A stretch of 64,000 nucleotides of DNA. Origin: Craterilacuibacter sinensis. GTDB lineage: Bacteria > Pseudomonadota > Gammaproteobacteria > Burkholderiales > Chromobacteriaceae. Positions 1 to 9,516 of this stretch are shown one piece after another (position 1 is the stretch's first letter; every line of letters starts with the position of its first letter). The stretch is taken from contig NZ_WSSB01000012.1 in NCBI RefSeq assembly GCF_009831765.1, forward strand, positions 40,709 to 104,708. The letters are read 5' to 3'. The notes under the pieces are model-generated. The model had not been told where the DNA came from. It did not search any database and worked only from the letters and a program-made list of their open reading frames with translations. Made by a program: the position numbers and the translations under genes.

Positions 1-272
<272 letters not shown>

Positions 273-275
273 ATC

Positions 276-905
276 TTGAAGGCTTACAAGGCCGAGCTCA
301 AAAAGCTCAAACAACAGGTAAGGCCCAAGGCCTTGCCTGTTGTGCGTTCAGCGCCAGTGCCTGAAGAAAACGAAGACCCCGACTTTGCCCGGCTGTTTGC
401 CGATGTCAAACCGCTTAAGCATGCAGCTCGCGCACCCGATACTCGCCCCAAACCACCGCACTGGCCCCGCCATGGCAAGGACAATCATGGCAGCAGCGAC
501 GCGCTGGACGAACATCTGCTGCATGAGATGAGCGGCTGGTTCGAACGCGACGAGCAGGCGGGGAGTTTTTTGGGGAACGGGCTGCCATCGGGTACGCTGA
601 AAAAACTGCGCGGCGGGCACTGGCCGGTGGTGGCCACGCTGGATCTGCATGGCACCAACCGCTATGAGGCACATAGCCTGCTGGCGCTATTTCTGCATCG
701 CGCCCGCGCACAGGGCAACTGTGTACGCGTGATCCACGGCATGGGCTATGGCTCGCGCGGCACGCCGGTGCTGCCGCGCATGGTGCGCCACTGGCTGATG
801 CACCACCCGCAAGTCCTCGCTTTTTGCACCTCCAACGCCCGCGATGGCGGTGATGGTGCGCTTCTGGTTTTGCTCAAGCGTAGCGCGGTGTCGCGCGAAG
901 ACTGA
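276..905 (+). CDS. Smr-domain protein (SmrA/YdaL-like)
   Basis: A 209-residue protein starting with TTG at 276, three bases after the trxB stop, so translation is probably coupled. The first ~110 residues are low-complexity, charged and proline-rich. The C-terminal ~85 residues form the Smr domain: LDLHGTNRYEA (the conserved LDLHG at about 125) and RVIHGMGYGS, equivalent to the HGxG loop. Smr domains, known from the C-terminus of MutS2 and from stand-alone SmrA, are DNA or RNA nicking endonucleases; the physiological role of the stand-alone form is unsettled. A more downstream start cannot be excluded because the N-terminus is poorly conserved. Confidence 0.85.
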   Translation: MKAYKAELKKLKQQVRPKALPVVRSAPVPEENEDPDFARLFADVKPLKHAARAPDTRPKPPHWPRHGKDNHGSSDALDEHLLHEMSGWFERDEQAGSFLGNGLPSGTLKKLRGGHWPVVATLDLHGTNRYEAHSLLALFLHRARAQGNCVRVIHGMGYGSRGTPVLPRMVRHWLMHHPQVLAFCTSNARDGGDGALLVLLKRSAVSRED

Positions 906-942
906 CGCCTGCGTTTGCCTAAGCATGCGCAGGCGCTGGTGT

Positions 943-2595
943 TTACTCCGAGCGCCGGCGGCGTGCTTCTTCCAGCAGATAGACCTGATAGTCGTCCAGA
1001 TCACCATCGAAGTCCTGTACCCCACCACGCGAAACCAGCCAGAACTCGTCGCATACCGCGCGCAGCAAGGCGCGGTCGTGGCTGACCAGCATCACCGAAC
1101 CTTCAAACTCGTTGAGCGCGACGCTGAGCGCCTCGCGGGTGGCCAGATCCAGATGGTTGGTCGGTTCATCCAGCAGCAAGAGGTTGGGGCGCTGCCAGAC
1201 CAGCATGCACAGTACCAGCCGCGCTTTTTCGCCGCCGCTCATGCTGCCCACCGCCTGCTTGACCATGTCGCCACTGAAATTGAAGGTGCCGAGGAAGTTG
1301 CGCAGACCCTGCTCGCGGCAATCGGCCGCATTGGGGCGGATGGCGGCCGGAATGTCGCGCGCCAGGCGGAACATATGTTCCAGCGGGTTGTCTTCGGGGC
1401 GTAGCACATCCAGTTCCTGCTGCGAAAAGTAACCGATATTCAGTCCCTTGCCGCGGATGATTTCGCCGGAAATCGGGTTGAGCGCGCCGGCAACGGTTTT
1501 GACCAGCGTCGACTTGCCCTGGCCGTTGGCGCCCAGAATACCGATGCGCTGGCCTGCCAGTACCGAGCGGCTGACCTGCTGGACGATGGTGGTCGGTGGC
1601 GTGCCCTCGGCGCTGCCTTCCGCCGGCGGATAACCGAAGGCGGCTTCGGCGATGGTCAGCATCGGGTTGGGCAGGCTCATCGGCTCCTTGAACTCGAACT
1701 GGAAGTCGGCATCGGCCAGTACCGGAGCGATCTTTTCCATGCGCTCCAGTGCCTTGACGCGGCTTTGTGCCTGCTTGGCCTTGCTGGCTTTGGCCTTGAA
1801 GCGGTCGATGAACTTTTGCAGGTGGGCCATCTTTTCCTGCTGCTTGGCCTGTGCCGCCTGTTGCAACAGCATCTGCTCGGCCCGCATGTCTTCAAACTTG
1901 CTGTAGTTGCCGCCGTAGCGCACCAGCTGGCCATGGTCGATATGCAGCGTCACATTGGTAACGGCATCGAGAAATTCACGGTCATGGCTGATCACCACCA
2001 TGGTGCCGCCATAGTTCTTCAGCCAGGCTTCCAGCCAGACCAGCGCATCAAGGTCAAGGTGGTTGGTCGGCTCGTCCAGTAGCAGCAGGTCGGACGGGCA
2101 CATCAGCGCGCGCGCCAGTTGCAGGCGCATGCGCCAACCGCCGGAGAAACTGTTGACCGGCAACTCCAGTTCGGCCACCTTGAAGCCCAGCCCCAGAATC
2201 AGCGATTGCGCGCGCGCGGCAGCATCGTGCTCGCCGGCGTCGTTCAGCGCCATATAGGCATGAGCCATGGCCATGCCGTCATCGCCGGCTTCGGCTTCCA
2301 TGACCTCGGCGCGTGCCGCCAGCAGGACGGTATCGCCCTCGATCACGAATTCGGTCGCGCTTTGCGCGGTTTCCGGCATGTCCTGTGCTACCTGTGCCAT
2401 CCGCCACTGGTTGGGAATGGAAAATTCGCCGCTGTCTTCGTGCAGCGTGCCGTTGAGCATGGCAAACAGGGAGGATTTGCCCGCGCCATTGCGCCCGACC
2501 AGGCCGACTTTTTCGCCGGGGGTGAGTGTGACCGAGGTGTTGTCCAGCAGGACTTTGGTGCCGCGACGCAAGGCCACGTTTTTCAAAATAATCAT
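943..2595 (-). CDS. ABC-F family ATPase, YheS-like, short form
   Basis: A 550-residue soluble protein with two ABC domains and no membrane segment. Domain 1 has Walker A GRNGAGKSS, signature FSGGWRMRL and Walker B LLLLDEPTNHLDLD; a charged linker (KAKQAQSRVKALERME) follows, then domain 2 with GANGQGKST, MSGGEKARL and a second LLLLDEPTNHLDLA. These match E. coli YheS closely along the length. ABC-F proteins bind the ribosomal E site and act on stalled or non-optimal translation. I chose the ATG at 2593-2595 (MIILKNVALRRG), because the upstream in-frame extension has no family resemblance. The protein stops just after the second ABC domain, so the ~90-residue charged coiled coil at the YheS C-terminus is absent. 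Convergent with the Smr gene, 37 bp apart. Confidence 0.9.
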   Translation of the reverse strand: MIILKNVALRRGTKVLLDNTSVTLTPGEKVGLVGRNGAGKSSLFAMLNGTLHEDSGEFSIPNQWRMAQVAQDMPETAQSATEFVIEGDTVLLAARAEVMEAEAGDDGMAMAHAYMALNDAGEHDAAARAQSLILGLGFKVAELELPVNSFSGGWRMRLQLARALMCPSDLLLLDEPTNHLDLDALVWLEAWLKNYGGTMVVISHDREFLDAVTNVTLHIDHGQLVRYGGNYSKFEDMRAEQMLLQQAAQAKQQEKMAHLQKFIDRFKAKASKAKQAQSRVKALERMEKIAPVLADADFQFEFKEPMSLPNPMLTIAEAAFGYPPAEGSAEGTPPTTIVQQVSRSVLAGQRIGILGANGQGKSTLVKTVAGALNPISGEIIRGKGLNIGYFSQQELDVLRPEDNPLEHMFRLARDIPAAIRPNAADCREQGLRNFLGTFNFSGDMVKQAVGSMSGGEKARLVLCMLVWQRPNLLLLDEPTNHLDLATREALSVALNEFEGSVMLVSHDRALLRAVCDEFWLVSRGGVQDFDGDLDDYQVYLLEEARRRRSE

Positions 2596-2773
2596 GGAGA
2601 GTGCCGACCGGCGGGTGTTGTATGCGTTAAAAGGCGGGTATCGCTTGCGACAGCCAAAGCGGCTGCAATATTGCCACCTTGCCATGCCGGCAGGGTGGCG
2701 CGTCATCATCTTGTGTGGTAGTAACGCCGGCGTTGCACTGGCAAACCGGCATTCGCTAAAACGATGGCCGGGT

Positions 2774-3571
2774 TTATTTCCACACCGGCTTGGGTGGGGT
2801 GCCTTCGGATACGGTCAGGATCTCGTAGCCGGTGTCGGTGACGAGCAGGGTATGCTCCCATTGTGCCGACAGGCTTCGGTCCTTGGTGACTACGGTCCAG
2901 TTGTCAGCCAGCATGCGCAGGTGGCGTTTGCCCTGGTTGATCATGGGTTCGATGGTGAAAATCATGCCGGCCTGAATTTCGACGCCGGTACCCGGGCGGC
3001 CGTAGTGCAACACCTGTGGCTCTTCGTGGAATTTGGTGCCGATGCCGTGGCCGCAGAATTCCTGCACCACGCTATAACCCGCTTTTTCCGCATGCTGCTG
3101 GATGGCGTAACCGATATCACCCAGGCGCGCGCCCGGCTTGACCTTTTCTATCCCTTTCCACATGCACTCGTAAGTCACGCGGCACAGGCGGCGGGCGTGC
3201 TCGCCGACTTCGCCGACGTAATACATGCGGCTGCTGTCGCCGTGGTAACCGTCCTTGATGACTGTAATGTCGAGGTTGACGATCTCGCCGTTTTTGAGCG
3301 GCTTGTCGTTGGGAATGCCGTGGCAGATGACCGGGCCAACCGAACTGCAGATGGATTTGGGGTAGGGCGTGCCGCCATCAGGCGCGTAGTTGAGCGGTGC
3401 CGGAATGGTGCCCTGTACGTTGACCATGTAGTCGTGGCACAGGCGGTCCAGTTCTTCGGTGGTGACGCCGGGTTTAACAAAGGGCGTGATGTAATCCAGC
3501 ACCTCGGACGCCAGGCGTCCAGCGATACGCATTTTTTCGATGTCCTGCGGAGTCTTGATGACGATGCTCAT
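2774..3571 (-). CDS. map: Methionine aminopeptidase type I
   Basis: A 265-residue cytosolic metalloprotease that removes the initiator methionine from nascent proteins. The start MSIVIKTPQDIEKMRIAGRL at 3571 and the length fit type Ia enzymes. Metal ligands are visible in order: D in NLDITVIKDGYHGD and the second D nearby, H in CGHGIGTKFHEEP, E in FTIEPMIN and E in WEHTLLV. No zinc-finger or linker extension precedes the catalytic domain. The upstream in-frame codons (to 3835) look like antisense of the porin and are not included. It lies alone between the porin and the ABC-F gene; rpsB, a frequent neighbour, is not here. Confidence 0.96.
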   Translation of the reverse strand: MSIVIKTPQDIEKMRIAGRLASEVLDYITPFVKPGVTTEELDRLCHDYMVNVQGTIPAPLNYAPDGGTPYPKSICSSVGPVICHGIPNDKPLKNGEIVNLDITVIKDGYHGDSSRMYYVGEVGEHARRLCRVTYECMWKGIEKVKPGARLGDIGYAIQQHAEKAGYSVVQEFCGHGIGTKFHEEPQVLHYGRPGTGVEIQAGMIFTIEPMINQGKRHLRMLADNWTVVTKDRSLSAQWEHTLLVTDTGYEILTVSEGTPPKPVWK

Positions 3572-3613
3572 GGCGGTGTCGCAAAGAGTGTGATAACACG
3601 CCATGGTAACAAA

Positions 3614-3637
3614 AACGGGCACCCTAAGGTACCCGTT
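3614..3637 (-). terminator. Rho-independent terminator after the porin gene
   Basis: Inverted repeat with arms AACGGGYACC/GGTRCCCGTT (one mismatch) around a 4-base loop, 24 bases beyond the porin stop. On the minus strand it runs straight into a T-rich tail, as expected for the porin transcript. It also separates the porin from map. Confidence 0.8.
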
Positions 3638-3660
3638 GCGTTTCAAAGTGTTAAAGCCGA

Positions 3661-4707
3661 TCAGAAGTTGACGCGAATGCCTGCACCGATAGCTTGCGGA
3701 TCGCTGCCAGCTTCCAGGCCGGTCAGCGGGTTGATCGCGAAGCTGGCTTTTTGTTTGGCATTGTTGTTGATCTTGGTGGCGTAAGCGTAAGCCTGAGTCA
3801 GTTTGGACAGGTTGTAAGTGCCGCCCAGAATCCACTGCGAAGCCTTGTAGTCGTCAGCGTTGGACTTGCCATCCGCCTTGCCCAGCGCGCCGTAGGACAG
3901 ACGAACCGAGCCTGCGCCGATGTTCTGCTGTACGCCCAGAGTCCAGTCGTTCTGCTTCAGGTCGTTGCCGACTGCCTGGTCTGCGCGTGCCCATTCGTAG
4001 CCGCCGATCAGCAGGGTATCGGCGATCTTGTAGGAGGCGCTCAGCTTGTAGAATTCTTTTTTGTCGGTGCCTGCTTCCGGGTTTTTTTGCTGGTCGTAAC
4101 CGGCACCGATTTTCAGGCCGTCCAGCGTGTACTGGGCTGCGACCGACCAGCGGTTGTTGCTGGTGCTGGCTTCATCTGCTGCAAAGGATGCGCCCAGAAC
4201 CAGGCCGCTCAGATTGCTGGTGGTATAGCTGATGCTGTTCTTGTAACGGGCTTCACCACGGCTGAAGATCTGGCTGGCACCTTGGTTGCCGGCGGTGGTG
4301 TTGACCATCAGGTCCTGGCCGGTATCGGTCAGGCGCTTGTAGGCGGAGTCGTATTGACCCAGTAGTATGGTGCCGAGGGTCGCGTCGGACAGACCAACGA
4401 AGCTGTTGCGCTGTGCCCAGGTATTGGTGCGGGTGCCGTCGGTGCCGCCAACGTCATAGCGGTCCAGCGAGTTTTCAACCTGCCAAACGGCCTTCAGGCC
4501 GTTACCCAGATCTTCGTTACCCTTGAAGCCGATGCGCGCATTGTCGGAATTGACACGGGTGGTGCTGGCAACTGGTTTGTCACCGCCGCTGGCCTTGGCC
4601 GATTCAACGCTGCCAGCCATGAAACCATAGATTACGACGTCGGCGTGGGCGACAACCGGCAGGGCGAACAGGGTGGCCAGGGCGATGGCGAGGGTTTTCT
4701 TTTGCAT
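3661..4707 (-). CDS. Gram-negative general porin (outer membrane, beta type)
   Basis: A 348-residue precursor. It opens with a classic signal peptide (MQKKTLAIALATLFALPVVAHA, cleavage after about residue 22), followed by DVVIYGFMAGSVES, the typical first strand of Neisseria PorB/Burkholderia Omp-type porins. The protein ends in IRVNF; the C-terminal phenylalanine is the BAM recognition signature. Internal segments such as GLKAVWQVENSLDR and WAQRNSFVGLS are standard for the 16-stranded trimeric porin family. It would form a diffusion channel for small solutes. The gene is monocistronic, with a terminator on each side and a long AT-rich leader (4708-4826), as expected for a highly expressed outer-membrane protein. 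Substrate selectivity cannot be read from the sequence. Confidence 0.93.
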   Translation of the reverse strand: MQKKTLAIALATLFALPVVAHADVVIYGFMAGSVESAKASGGDKPVASTTRVNSDNARIGFKGNEDLGNGLKAVWQVENSLDRYDVGGTDGTRTNTWAQRNSFVGLSDATLGTILLGQYDSAYKRLTDTGQDLMVNTTAGNQGASQIFSRGEARYKNSISYTTSNLSGLVLGASFAADEASTSNNRWSVAAQYTLDGLKIGAGYDQQKNPEAGTDKKEFYKLSASYKIADTLLIGGYEWARADQAVGNDLKQNDWTLGVQQNIGAGSVRLSYGALGKADGKSNADDYKASQWILGGTYNLSKLTQAYAYATKINNNAKQKASFAINPLTGLEAGSDPQAIGAGIRVNF

Positions 4708-4826
4708 GCTTGCAGTGCTCCGTTTCGAGAGGGCTAAATTATTTAGGCATACCGGCCGCTTCTGTGGCGGCGCGTTGCGTGTGCTAATTTAGCAACGAAA
4801 CGTTGCGCTTATGTTGCAAAATGGGT

Positions 4827-4855
4827 AAAAAACCACCTAGGGTTAACCCTAGGTG
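4827..4855 (-). terminator. Terminator after the DUF3579 gene, built on a 22-bp perfect palindrome
   Basis: Bases 4834-4855 are a perfect palindrome centred on GGGTTAACCC with no unpaired loop required by the sequence. It begins 6 bases past the DUF3579 stop, and on the minus strand is followed by GGTTTTTTACC. A stem plus U-tract in this place is a Rho-independent terminator; as double-stranded DNA it could also be a protein site. Confidence 0.8.
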
Positions 4856-4861
4856 TTGTTT

Positions 4862-5176
4862 TTACGCCAAAAATTTGTTGGGATAGATCTCGTCGATCAG
4901 GGTTCGGCAGTCGACAATGCGCAACTGGTTGTCGCGGGCGAAGTCCATCAGGAAGGTGAAGATGGACGGATGGATTTTTTCCAGCTTCTTGTCGATGGCG
5001 ACGCAGCGTACGCCATCGAGCAGCATGGGACGGACAAACTGGTGGTAAGCCAGTTTCTGGTCCTCGCCGAAGGAGGACATGATGCCGGACAGTCGTTCGG
5101 CCCAGTCGCTGGGGCGGAAGGTGCGGCCTTCCTCGGTAATGCCTTGGATAACGATTTCGTAGGGATTGCAGATCAT
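4862..5176 (-). CDS. DUF3579 family protein
   Basis: A 104-residue soluble protein (MICNPYEIVIQGITEEGRTF to the end) matching the DUF3579 family, which is largely restricted to betaproteobacteria. Visible conserved pieces are GRTFRPSDWAERLSG, the MLLDGVRCVAIDKKL core and the C-terminal RDNQLRIVDCRTL. I chose the ATG at 5174-5176 because family resemblance begins there. The longer reading up to 5245 runs through a strong hairpin. Its function is unknown; no catalytic motif is apparent. It is flanked by hairpins on both sides and is probably transcribed alone, with dinG upstream on the same strand. Confidence 0.85.
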   Translation of the reverse strand: MICNPYEIVIQGITEEGRTFRPSDWAERLSGIMSSFGEDQKLAYHQFVRPMLLDGVRCVAIDKKLEKIHPSIFTFLMDFARDNQLRIVDCRTLIDEIYPNKFLA

Positions 5177-5216
5177 GATGGCGGCGCTTGCCTTGCAGGG
5201 TGGTTGTCTCTTATAT

Positions 5217-5250
5217 CCGGCATGCTGCGCGGGTGGTCGCAGCATGCCGG
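5217..5250 (-). terminator. Strong hairpin between dinG and the DUF3579 gene
   Basis: Perfect 13-bp stem (CCGGCATGCTGCG and its complement) with an 8-base loop, 28 bases past the dinG stop. It lacks a clear U-tract on the minus strand, so termination efficiency is uncertain; an attenuator or mRNA-stabilising role is also possible. Confidence 0.6.
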
Positions 5251-5278
5251 AGAGTTATTCCGCCATTCTATCCTAGTT

Positions 5279-7405
5279 TCAGATGCGCTTGAATGGGGGG
5301 AGTGAAGACAGCAGCTTTTTTCCATAGCGCTGACGGGTGATGCGGTTGTCGAGTATGGTGACCCGCCCCCAGTCCTGCTCGGTGCGGATCAGGCGTCCTA
5401 CTGCCTGAATCAGCTTGATTGATGCTTCGGGGACCGTGACTTCGATAAACGGGTTGCCTCCACGCTTTTCTATCCAGCGCGCCAGTGTTTTGCCTACCGG
5501 ATCATCCGGCATGGCAAACGGCAGTTTGGCGATGATGACGTGTACGCAGGCTTCGCCCGGCAGATCCAGTCCTTCCGAGAATGAGTCCAGCCCGAAAATC
5601 ACGCTGGCCTTGCCATCCTTGATGCGCTGGTAATGGTTTTCCAGCAACCTGCTTTTGGGTAGCTCGCCCTGTACCTGTACCGTGGCGCGCAAGGTGTCGG
5701 GCAGGGCGCTGGCGACTTCCTGCATCTGGCGGCGCGAAGAAAACAGCACCAGCGTGCCGACTGCCTGGGTTTCATCTATCAGCTTGGGTAGCCAGTCGGC
5801 GATTTCGCGCGTATGTGCCGCCGGGTCTTTGGGGCTGGCCGACAGCGGTGGCAGATAGAGTTCGCCTTGTTCGTTGAAATTGAATGGCGAATCCAGTGCA
5901 ATGCAGCTTACTTCAGGCAGCCACTTCAGGCCGGTTTGCGACAGCAATAGCTCAAACTCGCCCAGGGAGCGCAAGGTCGCCGAGGTCAATAGCGCGGCGG
6001 CGGCGCGGCGCCACAAGGTGGCGGCCAGACTGGCGGCAGCGCTGACTGGCGAGGCGCAGAACTGGTAGTCGCCCTTGCCGTCGAGCTTGCGCGACACCCA
6101 CTTGGCAATCGGTGGCGCATTTTCGTCGCTTTCCTTTTCGAACAAATCCCATACCGCGTTGAGCTGCTCGCTACGCGCAACGATAAAGCCCAGATCGGTT
6201 GAAGCCTTGTCCAGTGCGGGCGCTTCTTGCGGTTTGTCGCGCCGCACTTCGGCCAATGCGTCGCTCATGCCGGAAATGTGCTTGTACAGCATGCGTGCTG
6301 CCAGTGCCATATTGCCGGCCGGCTGCTTCAGGTGCTCGGGCAGGCAGCCGTCTTCCAATAGCCAGGTCGGCTCGGGGTTGCCGTCCGAGGCCGACAGAGC
6401 AGGCTCGCCGCCCAAGAGCCACAGCCATTCGGTCAGTGTCTCCATGCAGGCCGCCGCTGCTTCGATCGCGTCATTGCATAGCTCGGGCTTGGCAATATGG
6501 GTCTCGATACGCGCCGATAGTGCAGCGACTTTTTCCAGCCAGCCCATGGCTTGCGCCAGGCTGTGTTCGGCTGCGAATTGATTGACCGCTTTTTTGGCCA
6601 GATGGTGCGCTTCGTCTATGCAGTAAAAACTGTCGTCCGGTGCCGGCAAAATCACGCCGCCGCCCATGGCGATGTCGGCCAGCATCAGGTCGTGGTTGGC
6701 CACCACTACATCGACGTTTTCCAGTGTGTCGCGGGCCAGGTAGAACGGGCATTCGGCACGGTTGGGGCAACTGGTTTTGAGGCAGCCATGCCTGTCGTTG
6801 GTGACGCGAAACCACAGGTTGTCGTCGATGATGGTCGGCCAGCTGTCACGGTCGCCATTCCACTGGCGCTGATGAAAGGCCGAAGACAGGATGTTGAGCG
6901 TGTCCAGTTCCGCCTGTTCCGGTTTTTTGTCCCATAGCGCCAACGCAGGGTCGGGCGCAAACAGCGCATCCTGTGCGTGTTCGGCCGTCAGACCATATAG
7001 CCGGTACGGGCACAGGTAGCGGCCACGCCCCTTGGCCAGCGCAAAAGTGAGCGGCAGCCCGCTGTTCTCGATGACAAAAGGCAGGTCGCGGTTAACTAGT
7101 TGCTCCTGCAGGGTAATGGTGGCACTGGTGACCACCAGTTTTTTGCCGCGCATCTTCGCCATGACGCCGCCGGCCAGCAAATAGGCCAGACTCTTGCCGA
7201 CACCGGTCGGCCCCTCGACCACGACGATGCTTTCCCCTTTGCGCTCCGGCAACTCCCCGTCTTCTATGCTTTTGCTACGCGAGAAAGCGTTGGCAATTTC
7301 AGCCAGCATGCGGCGCTGGGCAGCGCGTGGACGGAATCCGGGCAGGTTGTCGGACAGGGTTTTGTAGTGGTCGCGGATCGCGTCTTTTTCGGCATCGGTA
7401 AGCAT
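5279..7405 (-). CDS. dinG: ATP-dependent DNA helicase DinG
   Basis: A 708-residue superfamily 2 (XPD-like) 5'-3' helicase. Walker A is EGPTGVGKS (about residue 61) and the DEAH box is IDEAHH. Four cysteines lie between them, in CPYRLYG, CLKTSCP and AECPF, the layout of the DinG [4Fe-4S] domain. C-terminal helicase motifs include GLDSFSEGLDLPG and QAVGRLIRT. DinG unwinds D-loops, R-loops and forked structures and is part of DNA-damage tolerance. The ATG at 7403-7405 (MLTDAEKD) is preferred over the upstream in-frame extension, which lies in the divergent promoter region shared with the decarboxylase gene. No LexA box was recognised by eye in that region. Confidence 0.95.
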   Translation of the reverse strand: MLTDAEKDAIRDHYKTLSDNLPGFRPRAAQRRMLAEIANAFSRSKSIEDGELPERKGESIVVVEGPTGVGKSLAYLLAGGVMAKMRGKKLVVTSATITLQEQLVNRDLPFVIENSGLPLTFALAKGRGRYLCPYRLYGLTAEHAQDALFAPDPALALWDKKPEQAELDTLNILSSAFHQRQWNGDRDSWPTIIDDNLWFRVTNDRHGCLKTSCPNRAECPFYLARDTLENVDVVVANHDLMLADIAMGGGVILPAPDDSFYCIDEAHHLAKKAVNQFAAEHSLAQAMGWLEKVAALSARIETHIAKPELCNDAIEAAAACMETLTEWLWLLGGEPALSASDGNPEPTWLLEDGCLPEHLKQPAGNMALAARMLYKHISGMSDALAEVRRDKPQEAPALDKASTDLGFIVARSEQLNAVWDLFEKESDENAPPIAKWVSRKLDGKGDYQFCASPVSAAASLAATLWRRAAAALLTSATLRSLGEFELLLSQTGLKWLPEVSCIALDSPFNFNEQGELYLPPLSASPKDPAAHTREIADWLPKLIDETQAVGTLVLFSSRRQMQEVASALPDTLRATVQVQGELPKSRLLENHYQRIKDGKASVIFGLDSFSEGLDLPGEACVHVIIAKLPFAMPDDPVGKTLARWIEKRGGNPFIEVTVPEASIKLIQAVGRLIRTEQDWGRVTILDNRITRQRYGKKLLSSLPPFKRI

Positions 7406-7557
7406 GGCGCGATTGTAACGTATGGGGGCTATGTGCGGTCGCAAAATGACGGCGCGCCCACAACTGGATACGATAGCCAAACGGCATTGATTGTCACAAT
7501 AATGAAGCCGGACGAGATGGTGCGGCTGCTGCCGCCTACGTTCGCAGGAGAAGCGGA

Positions 7558-9516
7558 ATGAATCCCGTAAGTCGCGTGTTGATCGTCAGTCACGATGCGG
7601 TGCTGGCCCGCGCCATGAGCAAGGGGCTGCAACTGGCCGCACAGACGCTTTCCAACCCTTTTGGCCTGTGTTTTTCCACGGCGGCGTCGCCACAAAATGC
7701 GCTGGCGGATATTGCTGCGGATGGCGAGCTGCAGATGGTTTTGGTTGACCGTTATCTGCAGAGCGGCGGCTCCTATGGTGATGTGGTGGCGCTGCTTAAT
7801 GCGATCGGCGAGTACCGCCCGGAGTTGTCGTGTTATGTCTTGCTGGGGGACGAGGACGAAAAGCTGCAGATAGACGAGCTGGCCAGTCATGCGCTGAGCG
7901 GCTATTTCTATCGGGACGAGGCAGATTATCCGGGGTGGTTTCGCATCCTGAGTGCCGAGCTTGCCGAAAAATCGGCTACGCCTTTTTACGACGCTTTACG
8001 GCGCTATGTTTCCATGGCCAAGGACTCCTGGCATACGCCGGGCCACTGTGGCGGTGAATCCTTGCGCGGCAGTCCGTGGGTCGGAGATTTTCACGAGTTT
8101 GTCGGCGAAAACATGCTGCGTGCCGATTTGTCGGTGTCGGTGCCCATGCTGGACTCGCTGATGCACCCGACCGGGGTGATTGCCGAAGCGCAAGCGCTGG
8201 CGGCCAAGGCGTTTGGTGCGCGCGAAACCTATTTTGCCACCAACGGCACGTCGACTTCGAATAAGGTCATCTTCCAGACGTTGCTGGCACCGGGTGACAA
8301 ACTGCTGCTGGACCGTAACTGCCACAAATCGGTACACCACGGCGTCATCCTGTCCGGCGCACGACCGGTTTATCTCGATTCTTCAGTCAATCGCCAGTAC
8401 GGCATCTTCGGGCCCGTGCCCAAGGCCACCATTTTTCAGGCGTTGGCTGACAATCCGGATGCGCGGGTACTGATCCTGACTTCATGTACCTACGACGGTC
8501 TGCGTTATGACCTGGCACCCATCATCGAGGCCGCACACGCGGCCGGTATCAAGGTGATTATCGATGAAGCCTGGTACGGACATGCGCGTTTTCACCCCGC
8601 TTTGCGTCCGACCGCGATGGAGGCGGGTGCCGATTACGCGACGCAAAGTACGCACAAGGTCCTGTCGGCGTTTTCGCAGGCCAGCATGATCCATGTCAAC
8701 GACCCGGACTTTGATGCGCATCTGTTTCGCGAAAACTTCAATATGCACGCCTCGACCAGCCCGCAGTACAACCTGATTGCCAGTCTGGATGTGGCGCGTA
8801 AGCAGGCACAGATGGAGGGTTACCGCCTGCTGGCGCGTACGCTGAAGCTGGCGGAGGAGCTGCGCCTTAAAATTGATGCCACGGGTGTGTTCCGGGTGCT
8901 GGGGCTGGACGAGTTGCTGCCGGAGGAGGTGAAGGGTGATGGTGTCCGGCTGGATCCGACCAAGCTGACCATCGATATCTCGCGCTCGGGTTATGGTGCC
9001 GGGGAATTGCAGCGCGAATTATTCGAGCGTTTCAATATTCAGGTTGAAAAGTCGACGTTCAACACCCTGACGCTCTTGCTGACCATAGGGACGACCAAGA
9101 GCAAGGTGTCGCGCCTGATGGATGCCATGCTGCGTCTGGCGCGTGCTCAAAAACCGCCGCGCCCGCTGGTGCGTCTGCCCGAGATACCGCGCTTTACCCG
9201 TCTGGCCTGCTTGCCGCGCGATGCCTATTACGAAGCCGGAGAGCGTCTGGCGCTGTTTGACGACGAGGGGCGTCCGAATAGTGCCTTGATCGGTCGTGTT
9301 GCCTGCGATCAGATCGTGCCTTATCCGCCGGGTATACCGGTGCTGGTGCCCGGCCAGCTGATAGATGAAAGCGTGCTGACCTACCTTGCGCGCCTGATGA
9401 AGGCGCAAAAAGGGATAGAGATGCATGGACTCGCTGATTTGCAAGGGGAAATGGCCATCCGGGTGCTCGGTGAGGAAGATCTTTCCAGGGTGCACTGCAA
9501 TATAAATATGTCATGA
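7558..9516 (+). CDS. Basic amino acid decarboxylase (Orn/Lys/Arg family, fold type I)
   Basis: A 652-residue PLP enzyme. The first ~130 residues form the response-regulator-like wing domain (RVLIVSHDAVLARAM, LVDRYL), followed by the PLP core: HTPGHCGG, FATNGTSTSNK, DRNCHKSVHHG, IIDEAWYGHARFHP and STHKVLSAFSQASMIHV. K367 in STHK should carry the Schiff base. The C-terminus is shorter than in E. coli AdiA (756 residues) or LdcI (715). The family removes the carboxyl group of arginine, lysine or ornithine, consuming a proton, and supports acid resistance or polyamine synthesis; the substrate cannot be told from motifs. The start at 7558 has a good Shine-Dalgarno (AGGAGA, 7 bases). Transcribed alone, divergent from dinG; no antiporter gene is adjacent. 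Confidence 0.9.
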   Translation: MNPVSRVLIVSHDAVLARAMSKGLQLAAQTLSNPFGLCFSTAASPQNALADIAADGELQMVLVDRYLQSGGSYGDVVALLNAIGEYRPELSCYVLLGDEDEKLQIDELASHALSGYFYRDEADYPGWFRILSAELAEKSATPFYDALRRYVSMAKDSWHTPGHCGGESLRGSPWVGDFHEFVGENMLRADLSVSVPMLDSLMHPTGVIAEAQALAAKAFGARETYFATNGTSTSNKVIFQTLLAPGDKLLLDRNCHKSVHHGVILSGARPVYLDSSVNRQYGIFGPVPKATIFQALADNPDARVLILTSCTYDGLRYDLAPIIEAAHAAGIKVIIDEAWYGHARFHPALRPTAMEAGADYATQSTHKVLSAFSQASMIHVNDPDFDAHLFRENFNMHASTSPQYNLIASLDVARKQAQMEGYRLLARTLKLAEELRLKIDATGVFRVLGLDELLPEEVKGDGVRLDPTKLTIDISRSGYGAGELQRELFERFNIQVEKSTFNTLTLLLTIGTTKSKVSRLMDAMLRLARAQKPPRPLVRLPEIPRFTRLACLPRDAYYEAGERLALFDDEGRPNSALIGRVACDQIVPYPPGIPVLVPGQLIDESVLTYLARLMKAQKGIEMHGLADLQGEMAIRVLGEEDLSRVHCNINMS

